Assembly: GCF_002902905.1 (NCBI RefSeq)
Contig: NZ_CP026124.1
Coordinates: forward strand, 2,170,001 to 2,234,000
DNA length: 64,000 nucleotides
Source: Achromobacter sp. AONIH1
GTDB lineage: Bacteria > Pseudomonadota > Gammaproteobacteria > Burkholderiales > Burkholderiaceae_B
Reading direction: 5' to 3'
The notes beneath the pieces were generated by a model, which saw only the letters and a program-made list of their open reading frames with translations, had not been told where the DNA came from and made no database searches. The position numbers and the translations under genes were made by a program. Of the stretch, positions 1 to 9,475 are shown piece by piece (the stretch's first letter is position 1; each line of letters opens with the position of its first letter).

Positions 1-1019
1 TGGCCAGCCTGGCCGGCGCGCTGCTGGCGGCGCTGGCTGGCGGTGGCGGCAATCTGGCGATGGGCGTGGCCGCGTTCGGCCAGGCCGCCGCCATCAACCG
101 CCAGCTGGGTTTTTCGCGCGATGCCGAGCGCGAGGCCGACCGCGCCGGTTTCCAGATGCTGACCAAGGCGGGCTACGACCCGCAGGGCATGTCCGACATG
201 TTCGGACGGCTGATGAACGCCTCGCGCCTGAACGAGGGCATGGGCGGCGGTTCCTGGGCCAGCACGCACCCGCTGTCCATCGAGCGCATGTCCGACGTGC
301 AAAATCGGGCGCGCTCGCAGCCGCCGACGCGGCACGTGGACAGCGATGATTTCTGGTACATCCGCGCCAAGATGCGCGTGGTGCAGGGGCGCGACGCGGT
401 CAGCCTGCGCTCGGCCGCGCAGCAGCTGCAGGACGAGGCCCGGGCGCTGTCCGGCGTGCGCAAGTCGGCGGCCTACTATGGCCTGGCCTTGCAGGCCCTG
501 CAGCGCAACAGCCTGGCCGAGGCGGAGCGCAACTGGACCCTGGCCTCGGAAGACGGACGGTCGTCGCCGCAGCTGGCCAAGCTGAGCGTGGATATCGCGC
601 TGGCCCGCAAGGACAATGCCCGCGCGCTGGAGCTGGCGCAGGCCGCGTCCAAGCGCTGGCCTGACCGGCGCGCGCTGGGCATCGCCTATGCCCAGGCGCT
701 GCAGAATAGTGGCCGCCACGCCGAGGCCCAGGACTACCTGCGCGGCAAGATCCGGCAATGGGGCGCGGACGAACCCAGCCTCTATCAGATGCTGGCGCAG
801 AGCCAGGAACGCACCGGCAAGCCGGTGCAGGCGCGCCGCGACATGGCCCGCTACTACACGCAGATCGGCGCTTTCGCCGCGGCGGAGTCTCAGTTGCAGC
901 AGGCGCGCGGGATGTCTTCCGACTTCTACGAGCAGTCGCAGATCGACGTGCAGATCAAGGAAGTCAGGGACAAGCTCGCCGAAGAACGGCAGCTGCTGGA
1001 GCGATTCAAATCCGGCTAG
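1..1019 (+). CDS. M48 family metalloprotease with TPR-like C-terminus (3' part)
   Basis: This gene begins before the window; 338 residues are visible from position 3. They match the C-terminal half of periplasmic M48 (BepA/YfgC-like) proteases, which check outer-membrane protein assembly. The HEXXH zinc site is outside the window, but AEREADRAG near the start holds the downstream glutamate ligand region and STHPLSIERM is the conserved THP segment. The remaining ~220 residues are alanine-rich helices compatible with TPR repeats. The stop overlaps the 3' end of the convergent hydrolase gene by 4 bases. Confidence 0.8.
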   Translation, partial: ASLAGALLAALAGGGGNLAMGVAAFGQAAAINRQLGFSRDAEREADRAGFQMLTKAGYDPQGMSDMFGRLMNASRLNEGMGGGSWASTHPLSIERMSDVQNRARSQPPTRHVDSDDFWYIRAKMRVVQGRDAVSLRSAAQQLQDEARALSGVRKSAAYYGLALQALQRNSLAEAERNWTLASEDGRSSPQLAKLSVDIALARKDNARALELAQAASKRWPDRRALGIAYAQALQNSGRHAEAQDYLRGKIRQWGADEPSLYQMLAQSQERTGKPVQARRDMARYYTQIGAFAAAESQLQQARGMSSDFYEQSQIDVQIKEVRDKLAEERQLLERFKSG

Positions 1020-2119
1020 AGGCCGGTTTCGAAGAAGCGGCCCAGGCGCTGGGGCAGCCAGTTCAGGTGCGCCGGAAAGGCGCCGGTCGGGAAACCGGCG
1101 TGGCCGCCGTCGGCGGGCTGGTGCAGCAGCACGTTGGCCGAGCATTCCTCGGGCTTGGGCAGGGCGCTGGCCGGGATGAACGGATCGTTCAGCGCGTTCA
1201 GCACCAGCGTGGGCGCGGTGATCCGCGGCAGCCAGGGCTTGCTGGAGGCGCGCGTCCAGTAGTCCAGCGCGTTGCGGAACCCATGCATGGGCGCGGTATA
1301 GGCGTCGTCGAAGTCGCGCAGGTCGCGCGCGTGCGCGATGCGCATCACGTCGATGGCGCCCGGGTAGCGATGCGCCTTTTCAAGCACCTTGTTCTTGAGC
1401 GTCTTGAGGAAATGCCCGGTGTAGATCTTCCGGTTGAAGAGGCCGGTGGACAGGGTCTTGCCGCAGGCCACCAGGTCCAGCGGCACCGAGACGCCGGCGC
1501 AGGCCGTCAGCCAGGACGTGTCCTCATGGTGCTCGCCCAGGTACTTGAGCAGCGCGTTGCCGCCCAGCGACACGCCCACGGCATGCCAGCGGGCGTGCGG
1601 GATGCGGCTGCGCACGGTCTCCAGCAGGAAACCGACCTCGGCCGAGTCGCCGGAATAGTAGGCGCGCGCCAGGCGGTTGGGCGTGCCGGAGCAGCCGCGA
1701 AAATGGGCGATGGCCACGATCCAGCCGCGCGCCCGGAAATGATGCGCGATCGACTGCGCGTAGCGGCTGTTGCTGCCGCCTTCCAGTCCGTGGAACAGCA
1801 CTAGCGCCGGCGTGTCAGGTGTGTGCGGCAGGGATTTCCAGTCCGCGTCGGTCATCCAGCGGGCGGCGGCGGTCCTGCCGTTGGCGACCGGACGCTGGCC
1901 GCTCACGGGCGCGCCGTCGGCGGCCTTGTGCGGAAAGAGGCCCGGCCCGGTCCAGTCGAAGTCCACGAAGTCCGTGTCCGGCGTTTCCACGCGGTCGCGC
2001 ACGAAGGCGATGCGATGGTATTGCGCGAACAGGGCGGCGTAGACGGTTTGGCTGTCGCCTCCGGGCAGCCACGAGGGAACAGGGCAGGGCGTTGTGTCAA
2101 AACGAGCAGCGGCCAACAA
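1016..2119 (-). CDS. YheT-family alpha/beta hydrolase
   Basis: A 367-residue hydrolase of the YheT/ABHD1 type. Visible motifs are LFHGLEGGSNSRY (oxyanion region), GVSLGGNALLKYLGEH (nucleophile elbow, serine in GVSLGGN), LNDPFIP (acid region) and DGGHAGF (catalytic histidine). Length and the N-terminal PSWLPGGDSQTVYAALF segment are typical of the family. Physiological substrate is unknown; carboxylesterase activity is the family expectation. It ends convergently on the M48 gene and is followed upstream by a small SnoaL-like gene on the same strand. Confidence 0.85.
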   Translation of the reverse strand: MLAAARFDTTPCPVPSWLPGGDSQTVYAALFAQYHRIAFVRDRVETPDTDFVDFDWTGPGLFPHKAADGAPVSGQRPVANGRTAAARWMTDADWKSLPHTPDTPALVLFHGLEGGSNSRYAQSIAHHFRARGWIVAIAHFRGCSGTPNRLARAYYSGDSAEVGFLLETVRSRIPHARWHAVGVSLGGNALLKYLGEHHEDTSWLTACAGVSVPLDLVACGKTLSTGLFNRKIYTGHFLKTLKNKVLEKAHRYPGAIDVMRIAHARDLRDFDDAYTAPMHGFRNALDYWTRASSKPWLPRITAPTLVLNALNDPFIPASALPKPEECSANVLLHQPADGGHAGFPTGAFPAHLNWLPQRLGRFFETGL

Positions 2120-2134
2120 AAATCCACCCGGTCT

Positions 2135-2557
2135 CTAGTGCAGCATGTCGGGTACGTCGTGCAAGTCGAGCACACCCGCTTCGGTGGGGGCGGGCGAGGC
2201 ATGGTGCATGACCATGCGCCAGCCGGTGGGCCCCTTGTGATAGATGTTCGTCGCGTAGCAGTTGGCGAACTGCGTGCCTTCGCGCGTGCGCACCGCCACC
2301 TGTTCCACCAGCACGTGCACCGCGCACATCATGCTCTGCATGACCAGCGGGCGCAGAGGGCGGATGTGCAGCGGGCCGTTGGCCAGCACCTGCTGCCAGG
2401 ATTCGTGCACCGCCGAGTGGCCCACGATGCGCAGGCCGCCCGGATGGATGCAGACGATTTCCTCGTCGTCCGCCCAGACTTGCATCAAGCGGACGCAGTC
2501 CGCCTGTTCCAGGGCTTCGTAGAACGCGTGCTCGGCTTCGTCTGGCGTGGCGAACAT
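2135..2557 (-). CDS. SnoaL/NTF2-like fold protein
   Basis: A 140-residue protein beginning MFATPDEAEHAFYEALEQAD and containing WADDEEIVCIHPGG, a pattern found in small SnoaL-like/DUF4440 proteins of the NTF2 fold (a helical start, then a curved sheet). No catalytic set can be assigned, so an enzymatic role is not claimed. It sits 15 bases from the YheT gene in the same direction and is likely co-transcribed with it. Confidence 0.75.
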   Translation of the reverse strand: MFATPDEAEHAFYEALEQADCVRLMQVWADDEEIVCIHPGGLRIVGHSAVHESWQQVLANGPLHIRPLRPLVMQSMMCAVHVLVEQVAVRTREGTQFANCYATNIYHKGPTGWRMVMHHASPAPTEAGVLDLHDVPDMLH

Positions 2558-2600
2558 AGGTCGTGGCGGTTGGCGTGAGGAAGAAGGGCGCGGCCGGCTC

Positions 2601-2822
2601 TCAGTGGTGGCCGTGCAGCACCGTGCCCGGCTTCAGACGGTATTCGGCGCCACAGTAGGCGCAGCGGGCCGAACCGGTGCGGGCCACGTCGAGGAAGACG
2701 CGGGGGTGCATGCTCCACAGCGGAGCCTTGGGGCCGGGACAGAAGACGGGCAGGTCTTCGGCGCCGACTTCGATCACTTCGTGTTGTGCGCTGGAGACGG
2801 CGGCCGGGGAAGCGGCGGTCAT
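2601..2822 (-). CDS. Small zinc-finger domain protein (NDUFS6/complex I 13-kDa-like)
   Basis: A 73-residue protein with the pattern C-P-G-P ... W-x-M-H-P-R-V-F-L-D ... C-A-Y-C-G-A-x-Y, the zinc-binding signature of the small family related to the 13-kDa subunit of complex I. The start at 2822 is chosen because it begins MTAASPAAV and the upstream extension looks non-coding. In betaproteobacteria such a gene commonly lies next to ilvE, as here. Confidence 0.85.
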   Translation of the reverse strand: MTAASPAAVSSAQHEVIEVGAEDLPVFCPGPKAPLWSMHPRVFLDVARTGSARCAYCGAEYRLKPGTVLHGHH

Positions 2823-2908
2823 GGGTATTCCTGAAATAAAAGAACCGTGGGACGGCTGGGTGGGTGGTAATGATGCGGCCTTGCGGGAAATTAACAAGGC
2901 CGCGCGAA

Positions 2909-3829
2909 TCAGATTTTGCTCAGCCAGTGATGGTACTTCGGGTTGCGGCCATGCACCACGTCGAAGTAGGCCTTCTGCAGCGCTTCGGTAACCGGGCCGC
3001 GGCTGCCGGCGCCGATCTTGCGGTTGTCGACCTCGCGGATCGGGGTGACTTCCGCGGCGGTGCCGGTGAAGAAAGCCTCGTCGGCGATGTAGACGTCGTC
3101 CCGGGTCAGCCGCTTGGTCACGACGCGCAGGCCCAGGTCGGCGGCCAGCGCATGGATGGTGGAGCGGGTGATGCCGGTCAGGGCCGAGGCGATTTCCGGC
3201 TCGCAGAGCACGCCGTCCTTGACCAGGAACAGGTTTTCGCCCGAGCCCTCGGCCACGAAGCCGTCGGTGTCCAGCAGCAGGGCTTCGTCGTAGCCGTCCT
3301 GCAGGGCCTCGGTATTGGCCAGGATCGAGTTGGCGTAGGTGGTCGCGACCTTGGCGCGCGGCATCGTCACGTTGACGTGCTGGCGGGCAAAGGAGGAAAC
3401 CTTGACGCGGATGCCCTGGGACAGCGCTTCCTCGCCCAGGTAGGCGCCCCAGGGCCAGGCGGCGATGGCCACGTGCACGCGGGCACCCTTGGGCGACACG
3501 CCCATCTTCTCGGGGCCGTAGAAGACCAGGGGGCGCAGGTAGCAGGACTTGAGCTGGTTCTCGCGCACGACCTGGCGCTGCGCCTCGTTGACCGTGTCCG
3601 GGTCGAAGGGCATGGGGATCTGGTAGATGTGCGCCGAGTTGAACAGGCGCCTGGTGTGGTCCTGCAGGCGGAAGATGGCCGTGCCGAGCTCGCCGTCGTA
3701 GGCGCGCACGCCCTCGAATACCGACAGGCCGTAGTGCAGGGAGTGCGTCAGGACGTGCGTCGTCGCGTCACGCCACGGCACCAGCTTGCCGTCGTACCAG
3801 ATGAAACCGTCACGATCCGCCATCGACAT
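2909..3829 (-). CDS. ilvE: Branched-chain amino acid aminotransferase
   Basis: A 306-residue PLP enzyme of fold type IV that performs the last step of valine, leucine and isoleucine synthesis. The segment YANSILANTEALQDGYDEAL, the EGSGENLF loop and FFTGTAAEVTPI are hallmark sequences of IlvE; the catalytic lysine lies in PRAKVATTY. The start at 3829 is preferred because GGGAG lies six bases upstream; an alternative ATG is two codons further in. The azlCD genes for branched-chain amino acid export are divergent next door. Confidence 0.95.
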   Translation of the reverse strand: MSMADRDGFIWYDGKLVPWRDATTHVLTHSLHYGLSVFEGVRAYDGELGTAIFRLQDHTRRLFNSAHIYQIPMPFDPDTVNEAQRQVVRENQLKSCYLRPLVFYGPEKMGVSPKGARVHVAIAAWPWGAYLGEEALSQGIRVKVSSFARQHVNVTMPRAKVATTYANSILANTEALQDGYDEALLLDTDGFVAEGSGENLFLVKDGVLCEPEIASALTGITRSTIHALAADLGLRVVTKRLTRDDVYIADEAFFTGTAAEVTPIREVDNRKIGAGSRGPVTEALQKAYFDVVHGRNPKYHHWLSKI

Positions 3830-4122
3830 GGTCTGCTCCCATCTTAGTGCGCGCCGTTTTCGCCCGGAAGCGCTTTTGACGCCGCGCGGCGGTCGGCGCC
3901 GCACGATAGCTCCGACTTGGGCCGGCGGGCGTCCCGCGCGATGACGGGAGGCCGCAAGCGGCGCTCGCGGAAGTGCGTCATTGTATCAAGCAGCGAGGTT
4001 ACAATACGCCTCGTTCGCGCCTGGATCCGCCGCCGCGCGGACGCGACTTCAGGCGGGCCGCCGCCGCTTTCCATCCCTTAGAGCAGTCATGTCGTCCTGT
4101 CCGAATCGCCAGGGGCCAGCCA

Positions 4123-4878
4123 TTGTCCTCTGAACCAGCGCTTCCTTCAGCGCAAACTGAAGACCCCCGCCTCGTGCGGCAAGAACGCGTCGCCGCCTTC
4201 CGCGCCGGCGTCCAGGCCATCGTGCCGGCCCTGATCGCCACCGCGACCTGGGGCCTGGTCACCGGGGTGGCCATGGTCAAGTCGGGCCTCACCGAATCCA
4301 TGGCCCTGGCCATGACGCTGCTGCTGTACGCCGGTTCGGCGCAGCTGACCTCGCTGCCGCTTATCGCCACCGGCGCGCCGTTGTGGCTGATCTTCGCCGC
4401 CGGCTGCGTGGTCAACCTGCGCTTCCTCATTTTTGGCGCCGCGCTGCAGCCCTATTTCCGCCACCTGTCCTGGCCCAAGCGCCTGGGGCTGGGTTACTTC
4501 ACCACCGACATGGGCTTCGTGCTGTTCATGCCGCGTTTCGGCGACGCGGCCGAACGCGGCACCCGCGAGCAGCTCTGGTACTTCATCGGCACCGTGGCGC
4601 CGGGCTGGCTGGTGTGGCAGACCTCGTCCATCGTGGGCATTTACCTGGGCACCATGGTGCCCGCGACCTGGTCGCTGGATTTCGCCGCCGTGCTGGCGCT
4701 GCTGGCCATCACCGTGCCGTTGGCCAATTCCAAGCCCATGCTGGTGTCGATGCTGGCGGCCGGACTGGTCGCCTGGGTCGGGCAGACCCTGCCGCTGCGG
4801 CTGGGCCTGGCAGCGGCCGTGATCACCGGCGTGGTCGCCGGCATGTGGGCCGAACGTTTCTTCAAGGCGCGCACATGA
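4123..4878 (+). CDS. azlC: Branched-chain amino acid exporter large subunit AzlC
   Basis: About 251 residues with six to seven hydrophobic segments. YAGSAQLTSLPL and the later TTDMGF stretch are typical of AzlC/YgaZ, which with the small AzlD/YgaH subunit exports branched-chain amino acids. No in-frame ATG gives a normal N-terminus, so a TTG at 4123 (preceded by AGGGG) is proposed; an earlier start is possible. The stop overlaps azlD by four bases, so the two are translationally coupled. Confidence 0.85.
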   Translation: MSSEPALPSAQTEDPRLVRQERVAAFRAGVQAIVPALIATATWGLVTGVAMVKSGLTESMALAMTLLLYAGSAQLTSLPLIATGAPLWLIFAAGCVVNLRFLIFGAALQPYFRHLSWPKRLGLGYFTTDMGFVLFMPRFGDAAERGTREQLWYFIGTVAPGWLVWQTSSIVGIYLGTMVPATWSLDFAAVLALLAITVPLANSKPMLVSMLAAGLVAWVGQTLPLRLGLAAAVITGVVAGMWAERFFKART

Positions 4879-5210
4879 CGCTCTGGCCCTCCGAGATCTA
4901 TGTCTATTGCGCGATCCTGCTGCTGACCGTGTGCAGCGTGATCACGCGCGCCGGCTTCATGCTGTTCGGCGATTATGTTCCGCTGTCCGACAACGTGCGG
5001 CGGGCCCTGCGCTATGCGCCGGCGGCCGCCTTGACGGCCATCGTGGTGCCCGACCTGCTGCCCTGGAAAGCAGGGCTGGGGCCGGTGTTCGATTACAAGC
5101 TGGTGGCGGGCGTGCTGGCGGTGCTGGTGTTCCTGCGCACGCGCAGCGCGGTGCTGGTCATCATCGTCGGCATGCTGGTCCTTTGGGGGCTGCGCTGGCT
5201 GGCGGGCTGA
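4875..5210 (+). CDS. azlD: Branched-chain amino acid exporter small subunit AzlD
   Basis: A 111-residue membrane protein with about four hydrophobic segments. ITRAGFMLFGDYVPLSDNVR followed by RYAPAAALTAIVVPDLL is the characteristic AzlD/YgaH pattern. The ATG overlaps the azlC stop (ATGA), as expected for subunits of one exporter. Confidence 0.88.
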   Translation: MTLWPSEIYVYCAILLLTVCSVITRAGFMLFGDYVPLSDNVRRALRYAPAAALTAIVVPDLLPWKAGLGPVFDYKLVAGVLAVLVFLRTRSAVLVIIVGMLVLWGLRWLAG

Positions 5211-5602
5211 GTCCTCCGAAGCGGAATTCGTCCGATTGGTCGCTTACTGTCCATCAGGTGGACGATTTTGCCTGATCGGAGCTACCCGCCGCGCCGGTTT
5301 TCCAGTCGCTCCGGGCATTCGGCGACCTGCTTTGCGCGTGCGCCGGGCCGGCTGCGCTAAAATTCGAGTTATCCACAGCAATCCGGGCCTGGTACTGCCC
5401 TCATAAGTATCGAAACCAGAATGCGCCGCCTGGCCTGCAAGGCAGGATGCGGATCGCTCGCGGCGCCTTGCGCGCCGCGGCAATTCGCGCGTGGCCGCGC
5501 GAGCGTGGCGCGTGTTCCGGTTGTCCCGATGCGTATGCACGGCAGTGCCCATGCACTCTCGTTTTGTTCTTTTTCACTGGTCCCGGTATCTGCCTAACCC
5601 TG
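5211..5602. other. 392-base gap upstream of the RNA helicase gene
   Basis: No convincing gene is seen. The gap should hold the helicase promoter and possibly a long untranslated leader; around 5363-5380 the sequence becomes locally A/T rich. Long leaders are common for RNA helicase genes that regulate themselves, but no specific element can be defined here. Confidence 0.4.
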
Positions 5603-7063
5603 ATGACTGACTCCACTCAATCCGTAGCACCCGCCGCCGAGGCCCCCGCGCCTTCGTTTGCCGATTTCGGCCTGCATCCCCTGCTGCTGCAGTCCATCGC
5701 CGAAACCGGCTACACCAAGCCCACGCCGATCCAGGCGCAAGCGATTCCGGTCGTGGTCGAGGGGCGCGACGTCATGGGCGCCGCTCAAACCGGCACCGGC
5801 AAGACCGCCGCGTTCACCGTGCCCATCCTGCACCGCCTGATGCCGCTGGCCAACGCCAGCGCTTCGCCCGCGCGGCACCCGGTGCGCGCGCTGATCCTCA
5901 CGCCCACGCGCGAACTGGCGGACCAGGTGTACGAAAGCGTCAAGCGCTACAGCAAGCAGACGCCGCTGCGTTCGGCCGTGGTGTTCGGCGGCGTGGACAT
6001 CGGTCCGCAGCGCGAAGCGCTGCGCCGTGGCTGCGAAATCCTGGTCGCCACGCCGGGCCGCCTGCTGGATCACGTGGAACAGAAGAACGTGAACCTGGGT
6101 CAGGTCGGCATCCTGGTGCTGGACGAGGCCGATCGCATGCTGGACATGGGCTTCCTGCCCGACCTGGAGCGCATCATCCGCCTGCTGCCCGCGCAGCGCC
6201 AGGGCCTGCTGTTCTCGGCCACCTTCAGCAACGAAATCCGCAAGCTGGGCCGCTCGTACCTGAACCAGCCGGTCGAGATCGAGGTCGCCGCCCGCAACGC
6301 CACCGCCAACACCATCACGCAGATCGCCTACAAGATGTCGGGCGACAACAAGCGCGCGGCCGTGGTGCACCTGGTGAAGTCGCGCGGCCTGAAGCAGGTC
6401 ATCGTGTTCTCCAACACCAAGATCGGCACCGCCCGCCTGGCCCGCCAGCTCGAACGCGATGGTGTGAAGGCCGAATCCATCCACGGCGACAAGACCCAGG
6501 CTGACCGCATGAAGGCGCTGGAAGCCTTCAAGGCCGGCGATCTGGAAGTGCTGGTGGCCACCGACGTGGCCGCGCGCGGCCTGGACGTGGCCGGCGTGCC
6601 TTGCGTCATCAACTACGACCTGCCGTACAACGCCGAAGACTACGTGCACCGTATCGGCCGTACCGGCCGCGCGGGCGCGTCGGGCGAAGCCATCGCGCTG
6701 TTCACGGCGGAAGAAGAGCGCTTCCTGCTCGACATCGAGAAGCTGATCAAGCGCGAAGTGCCGCGCGGTACGCTGGACGTGCCCGCCGACCTGATCGCCC
6801 GCAGCCATGGCCGTGGCGAGGAGCGCGGCTCGCCGCGCGAGGGTCGCGAAGGACGCGATCGTGGCGATCGCGGCCGTTCGTCCGAGCGTGGATCCGAGCG
6901 CCGCTCGTCGTATTCCGCGCCGCGCCAGCCCGTGGACGATTTCTTCCTCAAGCCCTACGAGCCGTCGGCCGCCGGGCCCGCCCCCGAAAAGGACGCGCCA
7001 GTCAAGTCGAACGGCGCCAAGCGCCAGGTCGCCGTGCTGCTCGGCGGCAGCCGCAAGCCCTGA
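5603..7063 (+). CDS. DEAD-box ATP-dependent RNA helicase (RhlE-like)
   Basis: A 486-residue RNA helicase. Motifs in order: the Q-motif GYTKPTPIQAQAIP, Walker A AQTGTGKTA, PTRELADQV, VATPGRLLDH, DEAD as VLDEADRMLDMGF, SAT in FSATFS, VATDVAARGLDV and HRIGRTGRAG. The C-terminal ~90 residues are an Arg/Gly/Ser/Glu-rich basic tail, as in RhlE proteins that act in ribosome assembly and RNA turnover. The start at 5603 (MTDSTQS) follows a longer open stretch that lacks normal coding character. A terminator follows at 7142-7167. Confidence 0.92.
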   Translation: MTDSTQSVAPAAEAPAPSFADFGLHPLLLQSIAETGYTKPTPIQAQAIPVVVEGRDVMGAAQTGTGKTAAFTVPILHRLMPLANASASPARHPVRALILTPTRELADQVYESVKRYSKQTPLRSAVVFGGVDIGPQREALRRGCEILVATPGRLLDHVEQKNVNLGQVGILVLDEADRMLDMGFLPDLERIIRLLPAQRQGLLFSATFSNEIRKLGRSYLNQPVEIEVAARNATANTITQIAYKMSGDNKRAAVVHLVKSRGLKQVIVFSNTKIGTARLARQLERDGVKAESIHGDKTQADRMKALEAFKAGDLEVLVATDVAARGLDVAGVPCVINYDLPYNAEDYVHRIGRTGRAGASGEAIALFTAEEERFLLDIEKLIKREVPRGTLDVPADLIARSHGRGEERGSPREGREGRDRGDRGRSSERGSERRSSYSAPRQPVDDFFLKPYEPSAAGPAPEKDAPVKSNGAKRQVAVLLGGSRKP

Positions 7064-7141
7064 GGCGGGGCGTCGGCGGATTCCGACGTCCGTCAGCCGG
7101 TTCAGCTTGCGACCCGCGCGGTTGATCGGGCTGGCCACAAG

Positions 7142-7167
7142 AAAAGGCGCCTCGCGGGCGCCTTTTT
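7142..7167. terminator. Rho-independent terminator (bidirectional)
   Basis: A hairpin of GGCGCC arms with a five-base loop, flanked by AAAA and TTTTT. It lies between two convergent genes, the helicase and the thioredoxin-like gene, and can serve both. Confidence 0.85.
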
Positions 7168-7193
7168 CATGTGGCCGGTCTCAGGCCGTCAGT

Positions 7194-7577
7194 TCAGGCC
7201 GTCAGCAGCGCTGGCAGGTCGGGCAGGCCGGTCGTGATGGCGGCGCTGCCTGCGTCCAGGCTGGCAAGCAGGCGTTCGAGATGGCCGATGTGCGGCAGCA
7301 TCGGACCGTAGAACAGCACGCGGTCGCCGAGCTGGACCAGCAGGGTGGGGAAGTTCTCGACTTCCTCGTCGCCGAGCAGTTCGGCGTGCTCCTCGATATC
7401 GATCCAGGCGAACACGCGCTCGGGCATGGCCTCGGCCAGCGCCAGCAGCTTGGGCTTGTACTGCTCGCAGGTGTCGCACCAGGCGGCGCAGAAACAGGCG
7501 ATGAGCCAGGTGTCGGGCGCCGCGCCCAGGCGCGTGCGCAGAGCGGCAAGATCGGTACCGGGAACGAGTAGGGGCAT
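7194..7577 (-). CDS. Thioredoxin-like protein
   Basis: A 127-residue thioredoxin-fold protein with the redox motif AAWCDTCEQYKPK (C-D-T-C) and the cis-proline region ENFPTLLV. It has no signal peptide, so it is likely cytoplasmic. The C-D-T-C active site differs from the C-G-P-C of classical thioredoxin. The start at 7577 (MPLLVPG) is chosen over longer forms because the upstream stretch reads as non-coding. It is transcribed away from the EI24 gene. Confidence 0.85.
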   Translation of the reverse strand: MPLLVPGTDLAALRTRLGAAPDTWLIACFCAAWCDTCEQYKPKLLALAEAMPERVFAWIDIEEHAELLGDEEVENFPTLLVQLGDRVLFYGPMLPHIGHLERLLASLDAGSAAITTGLPDLPALLTA

Positions 7578-7641
7578 ACGAGCGAAGCTAGGCGGGTTTG
7601 ACCTATCATACCCGGGATGCTCATCACCATTTGCCCGCCTC

Positions 7642-8442
7642 ATGACCGCCTTGCGCACCGACTTTGACACGCCTCAGCCTGGCCGCTTTTCCCGCAGCGC
7701 CGCTGGAGTTGGACTGGCCTTCAAGCGGGCGCTCGTGTCGCAGTGCCATCCGACCATGCTGTTCGCGGTGCTGCTGCCATTCCTGATCGCCCTGGTCGGC
7801 GCCCTGTTGCTGCTCTGGCTGTTCTGGACGCCGCTCACGGACTGGCTGCGCATGGAGGCGTCGCACTGGGACTTCGTCAACCGCACCGACGAGTGGCTGG
7901 TGGCGATGGGGCTGTTCTCGCTGAAGATCTACCTGGCTCCGGTGGTTGCCGCGGCCATCCTGCTGCCCGTTTCAGGCATCCTGGGCCTGGCCATCGCCGC
8001 CGTGTTCGTGATGCCGCTGGTGCTGCGCCACGTGGGGCATCGGGAATACGCCGGACTCGCCTTGCAAGGCAGGCATTCCACGGCGGTCAGCGTCTGGAAC
8101 GCCGTGTGGGTGTCGGCCGCCTTCGCCGCCGGCTGGTTGCTGACGCTGCCGCTGTGGCTGGTGCCGCCCATGGCCTTGATCCTGCCGGTTTTCTGGTGGG
8201 CCTTCGCGTTTTCGCGCATGATGCGCGTGGACGCCATCGTCGAGCATGCCAGCCCGGCCGAGCGCCGCCTGCTGATCCAGCGCCACAACGGCGGTTTCTG
8301 GGTCATCGGCCTGATTTGTTCGCTGCTGAACCTGCTGCCGCCGGCGTGGATCATCCTGCCGGTGTTCTCGGCCCTGGTCAATGCGCACTACGGGCTCGAG
8401 GCGCTCAAACGCCTGCGCGAAGAGCGCGTCATCGACGTCTGA
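7642..8442 (+). CDS. EI24 domain-containing membrane protein
   Basis: A 266-residue membrane protein with about five to six hydrophobic segments, for example LLPFLIALVGALLLLWLF and the glycine-rich PVSGILGLAIAAVFVMP. This arrangement matches the EI24/CysZ-like family. Betaproteobacterial members have no settled function; a sulfate-permease role as for CysZ cannot be claimed. It is followed after 50 bases by the molybdopterin-binding protein gene. Confidence 0.8.
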   Translation: MTALRTDFDTPQPGRFSRSAAGVGLAFKRALVSQCHPTMLFAVLLPFLIALVGALLLLWLFWTPLTDWLRMEASHWDFVNRTDEWLVAMGLFSLKIYLAPVVAAAILLPVSGILGLAIAAVFVMPLVLRHVGHREYAGLALQGRHSTAVSVWNAVWVSAAFAAGWLLTLPLWLVPPMALILPVFWWAFAFSRMMRVDAIVEHASPAERRLLIQRHNGGFWVIGLICSLLNLLPPAWIILPVFSALVNAHYGLEALKRLREERVIDV

Positions 8443-8492
8443 GCGCGGCGCGCGATCTTCACATCATTCGATCCTCACACCTGGAACTGGAC

Positions 8493-9308
8493 ATGGCCGC
8501 AGAACCCGCCGCCCGCCGTATTGGCCTGATCATCGTCGGAGACGAAATCCTGTCGGGGCGCCGACAGGACAAGCACTTCTCCAAAGTCGTCGAACTGCTG
8601 TCCGCGCGTGGCATGCAGCTGGGCTGGGCGGAGTTCCTGCCCGATGATCGCGATGCGCTGACGGCCGCCTATCGACGCAGCTTCGCCTCCGGCGATGTGG
8701 TGCTGTCCTGCGGCGGCATCGGCGGCACGCCGGACGACCATACCCGCCAGGCGGCGGCGGCCGCGCTGGACCTGCCGCTGGCGCTGCATCCCGAAGCGGA
8801 GGAAGCCATTGCGCTGCGCACCGCCGAGATGGCGGCCAAGGGGCAGGGCACGGCCGACATGAGCACGCCCGAGAACCAGCAGCGCCTGCAGATGGGCGTG
8901 TTCCCGCAAGGCTGCGAGATCGTGCCGAATCCCTACAACCGCATTCCCGGCTTCTTCATCCGCGACCACTCGTTCGTTCCGGGCTTTCCCGTCATGGCCT
9001 GGCCCATGCTCGAATGGACGCTGGACACGCGCTATCGTGCAATGCAGCATCAGCGCAGCCATGTCGAGCATTCCTTCCTGGTTTTCCGCATGCCGGAGTC
9101 TCGCATCACGCCGGCGATGCAGACCGTCGAATCGCGCTGGCCGGGTGTACGGGCGTTCAGCCTGCCCAGCGTGGGCGAGGCTGGCGGCGCGCCGCATATC
9201 GACCTGGGCGTGAAGGGCGAACCCGAGGCCGCCGCGCAAGCCTTGGCTTTCCTCAGGGCCGAGGTCTTGCGGCTGGGCGGCAAGCTGGAGCCGCCGGCCG
9301 CGGCCTGA
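8493..9308 (+). CDS. CinA/MoaB-type molybdopterin-binding domain protein
   Basis: A 271-residue protein. RRIGLIIVGDEILSGRRQDK near the N-terminus and SCGGIGGTPDDHTR are the conserved loops of the MoCF-biosynthesis/CinA N-terminal domain that binds molybdopterin-like nucleotides. It lacks the C-terminal CinA deamidase domain, so it belongs to the single-domain group of unclear substrate. It is probably co-transcribed with the EI24 gene. Confidence 0.85.
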   Translation: MAAEPAARRIGLIIVGDEILSGRRQDKHFSKVVELLSARGMQLGWAEFLPDDRDALTAAYRRSFASGDVVLSCGGIGGTPDDHTRQAAAAALDLPLALHPEAEEAIALRTAEMAAKGQGTADMSTPENQQRLQMGVFPQGCEIVPNPYNRIPGFFIRDHSFVPGFPVMAWPMLEWTLDTRYRAMQHQRSHVEHSFLVFRMPESRITPAMQTVESRWPGVRAFSLPSVGEAGGAPHIDLGVKGEPEAAAQALAFLRAEVLRLGGKLEPPAAA

Positions 9309-9475
9309 GCTTGACGAAGGGCTGAATAAAATGGGGGCGACCCTTTTTATTCAGTTCAAAAAACCCATTGCCAAATGCCCCGGTAAATTTCACAATACGG
9401 GAAAGAACTGTTTGCTGCGTTGCCGCAAGGCCGGTCTCTTTCGGCGGCGCGGCCATAAGCCACCAACTCCTTCCT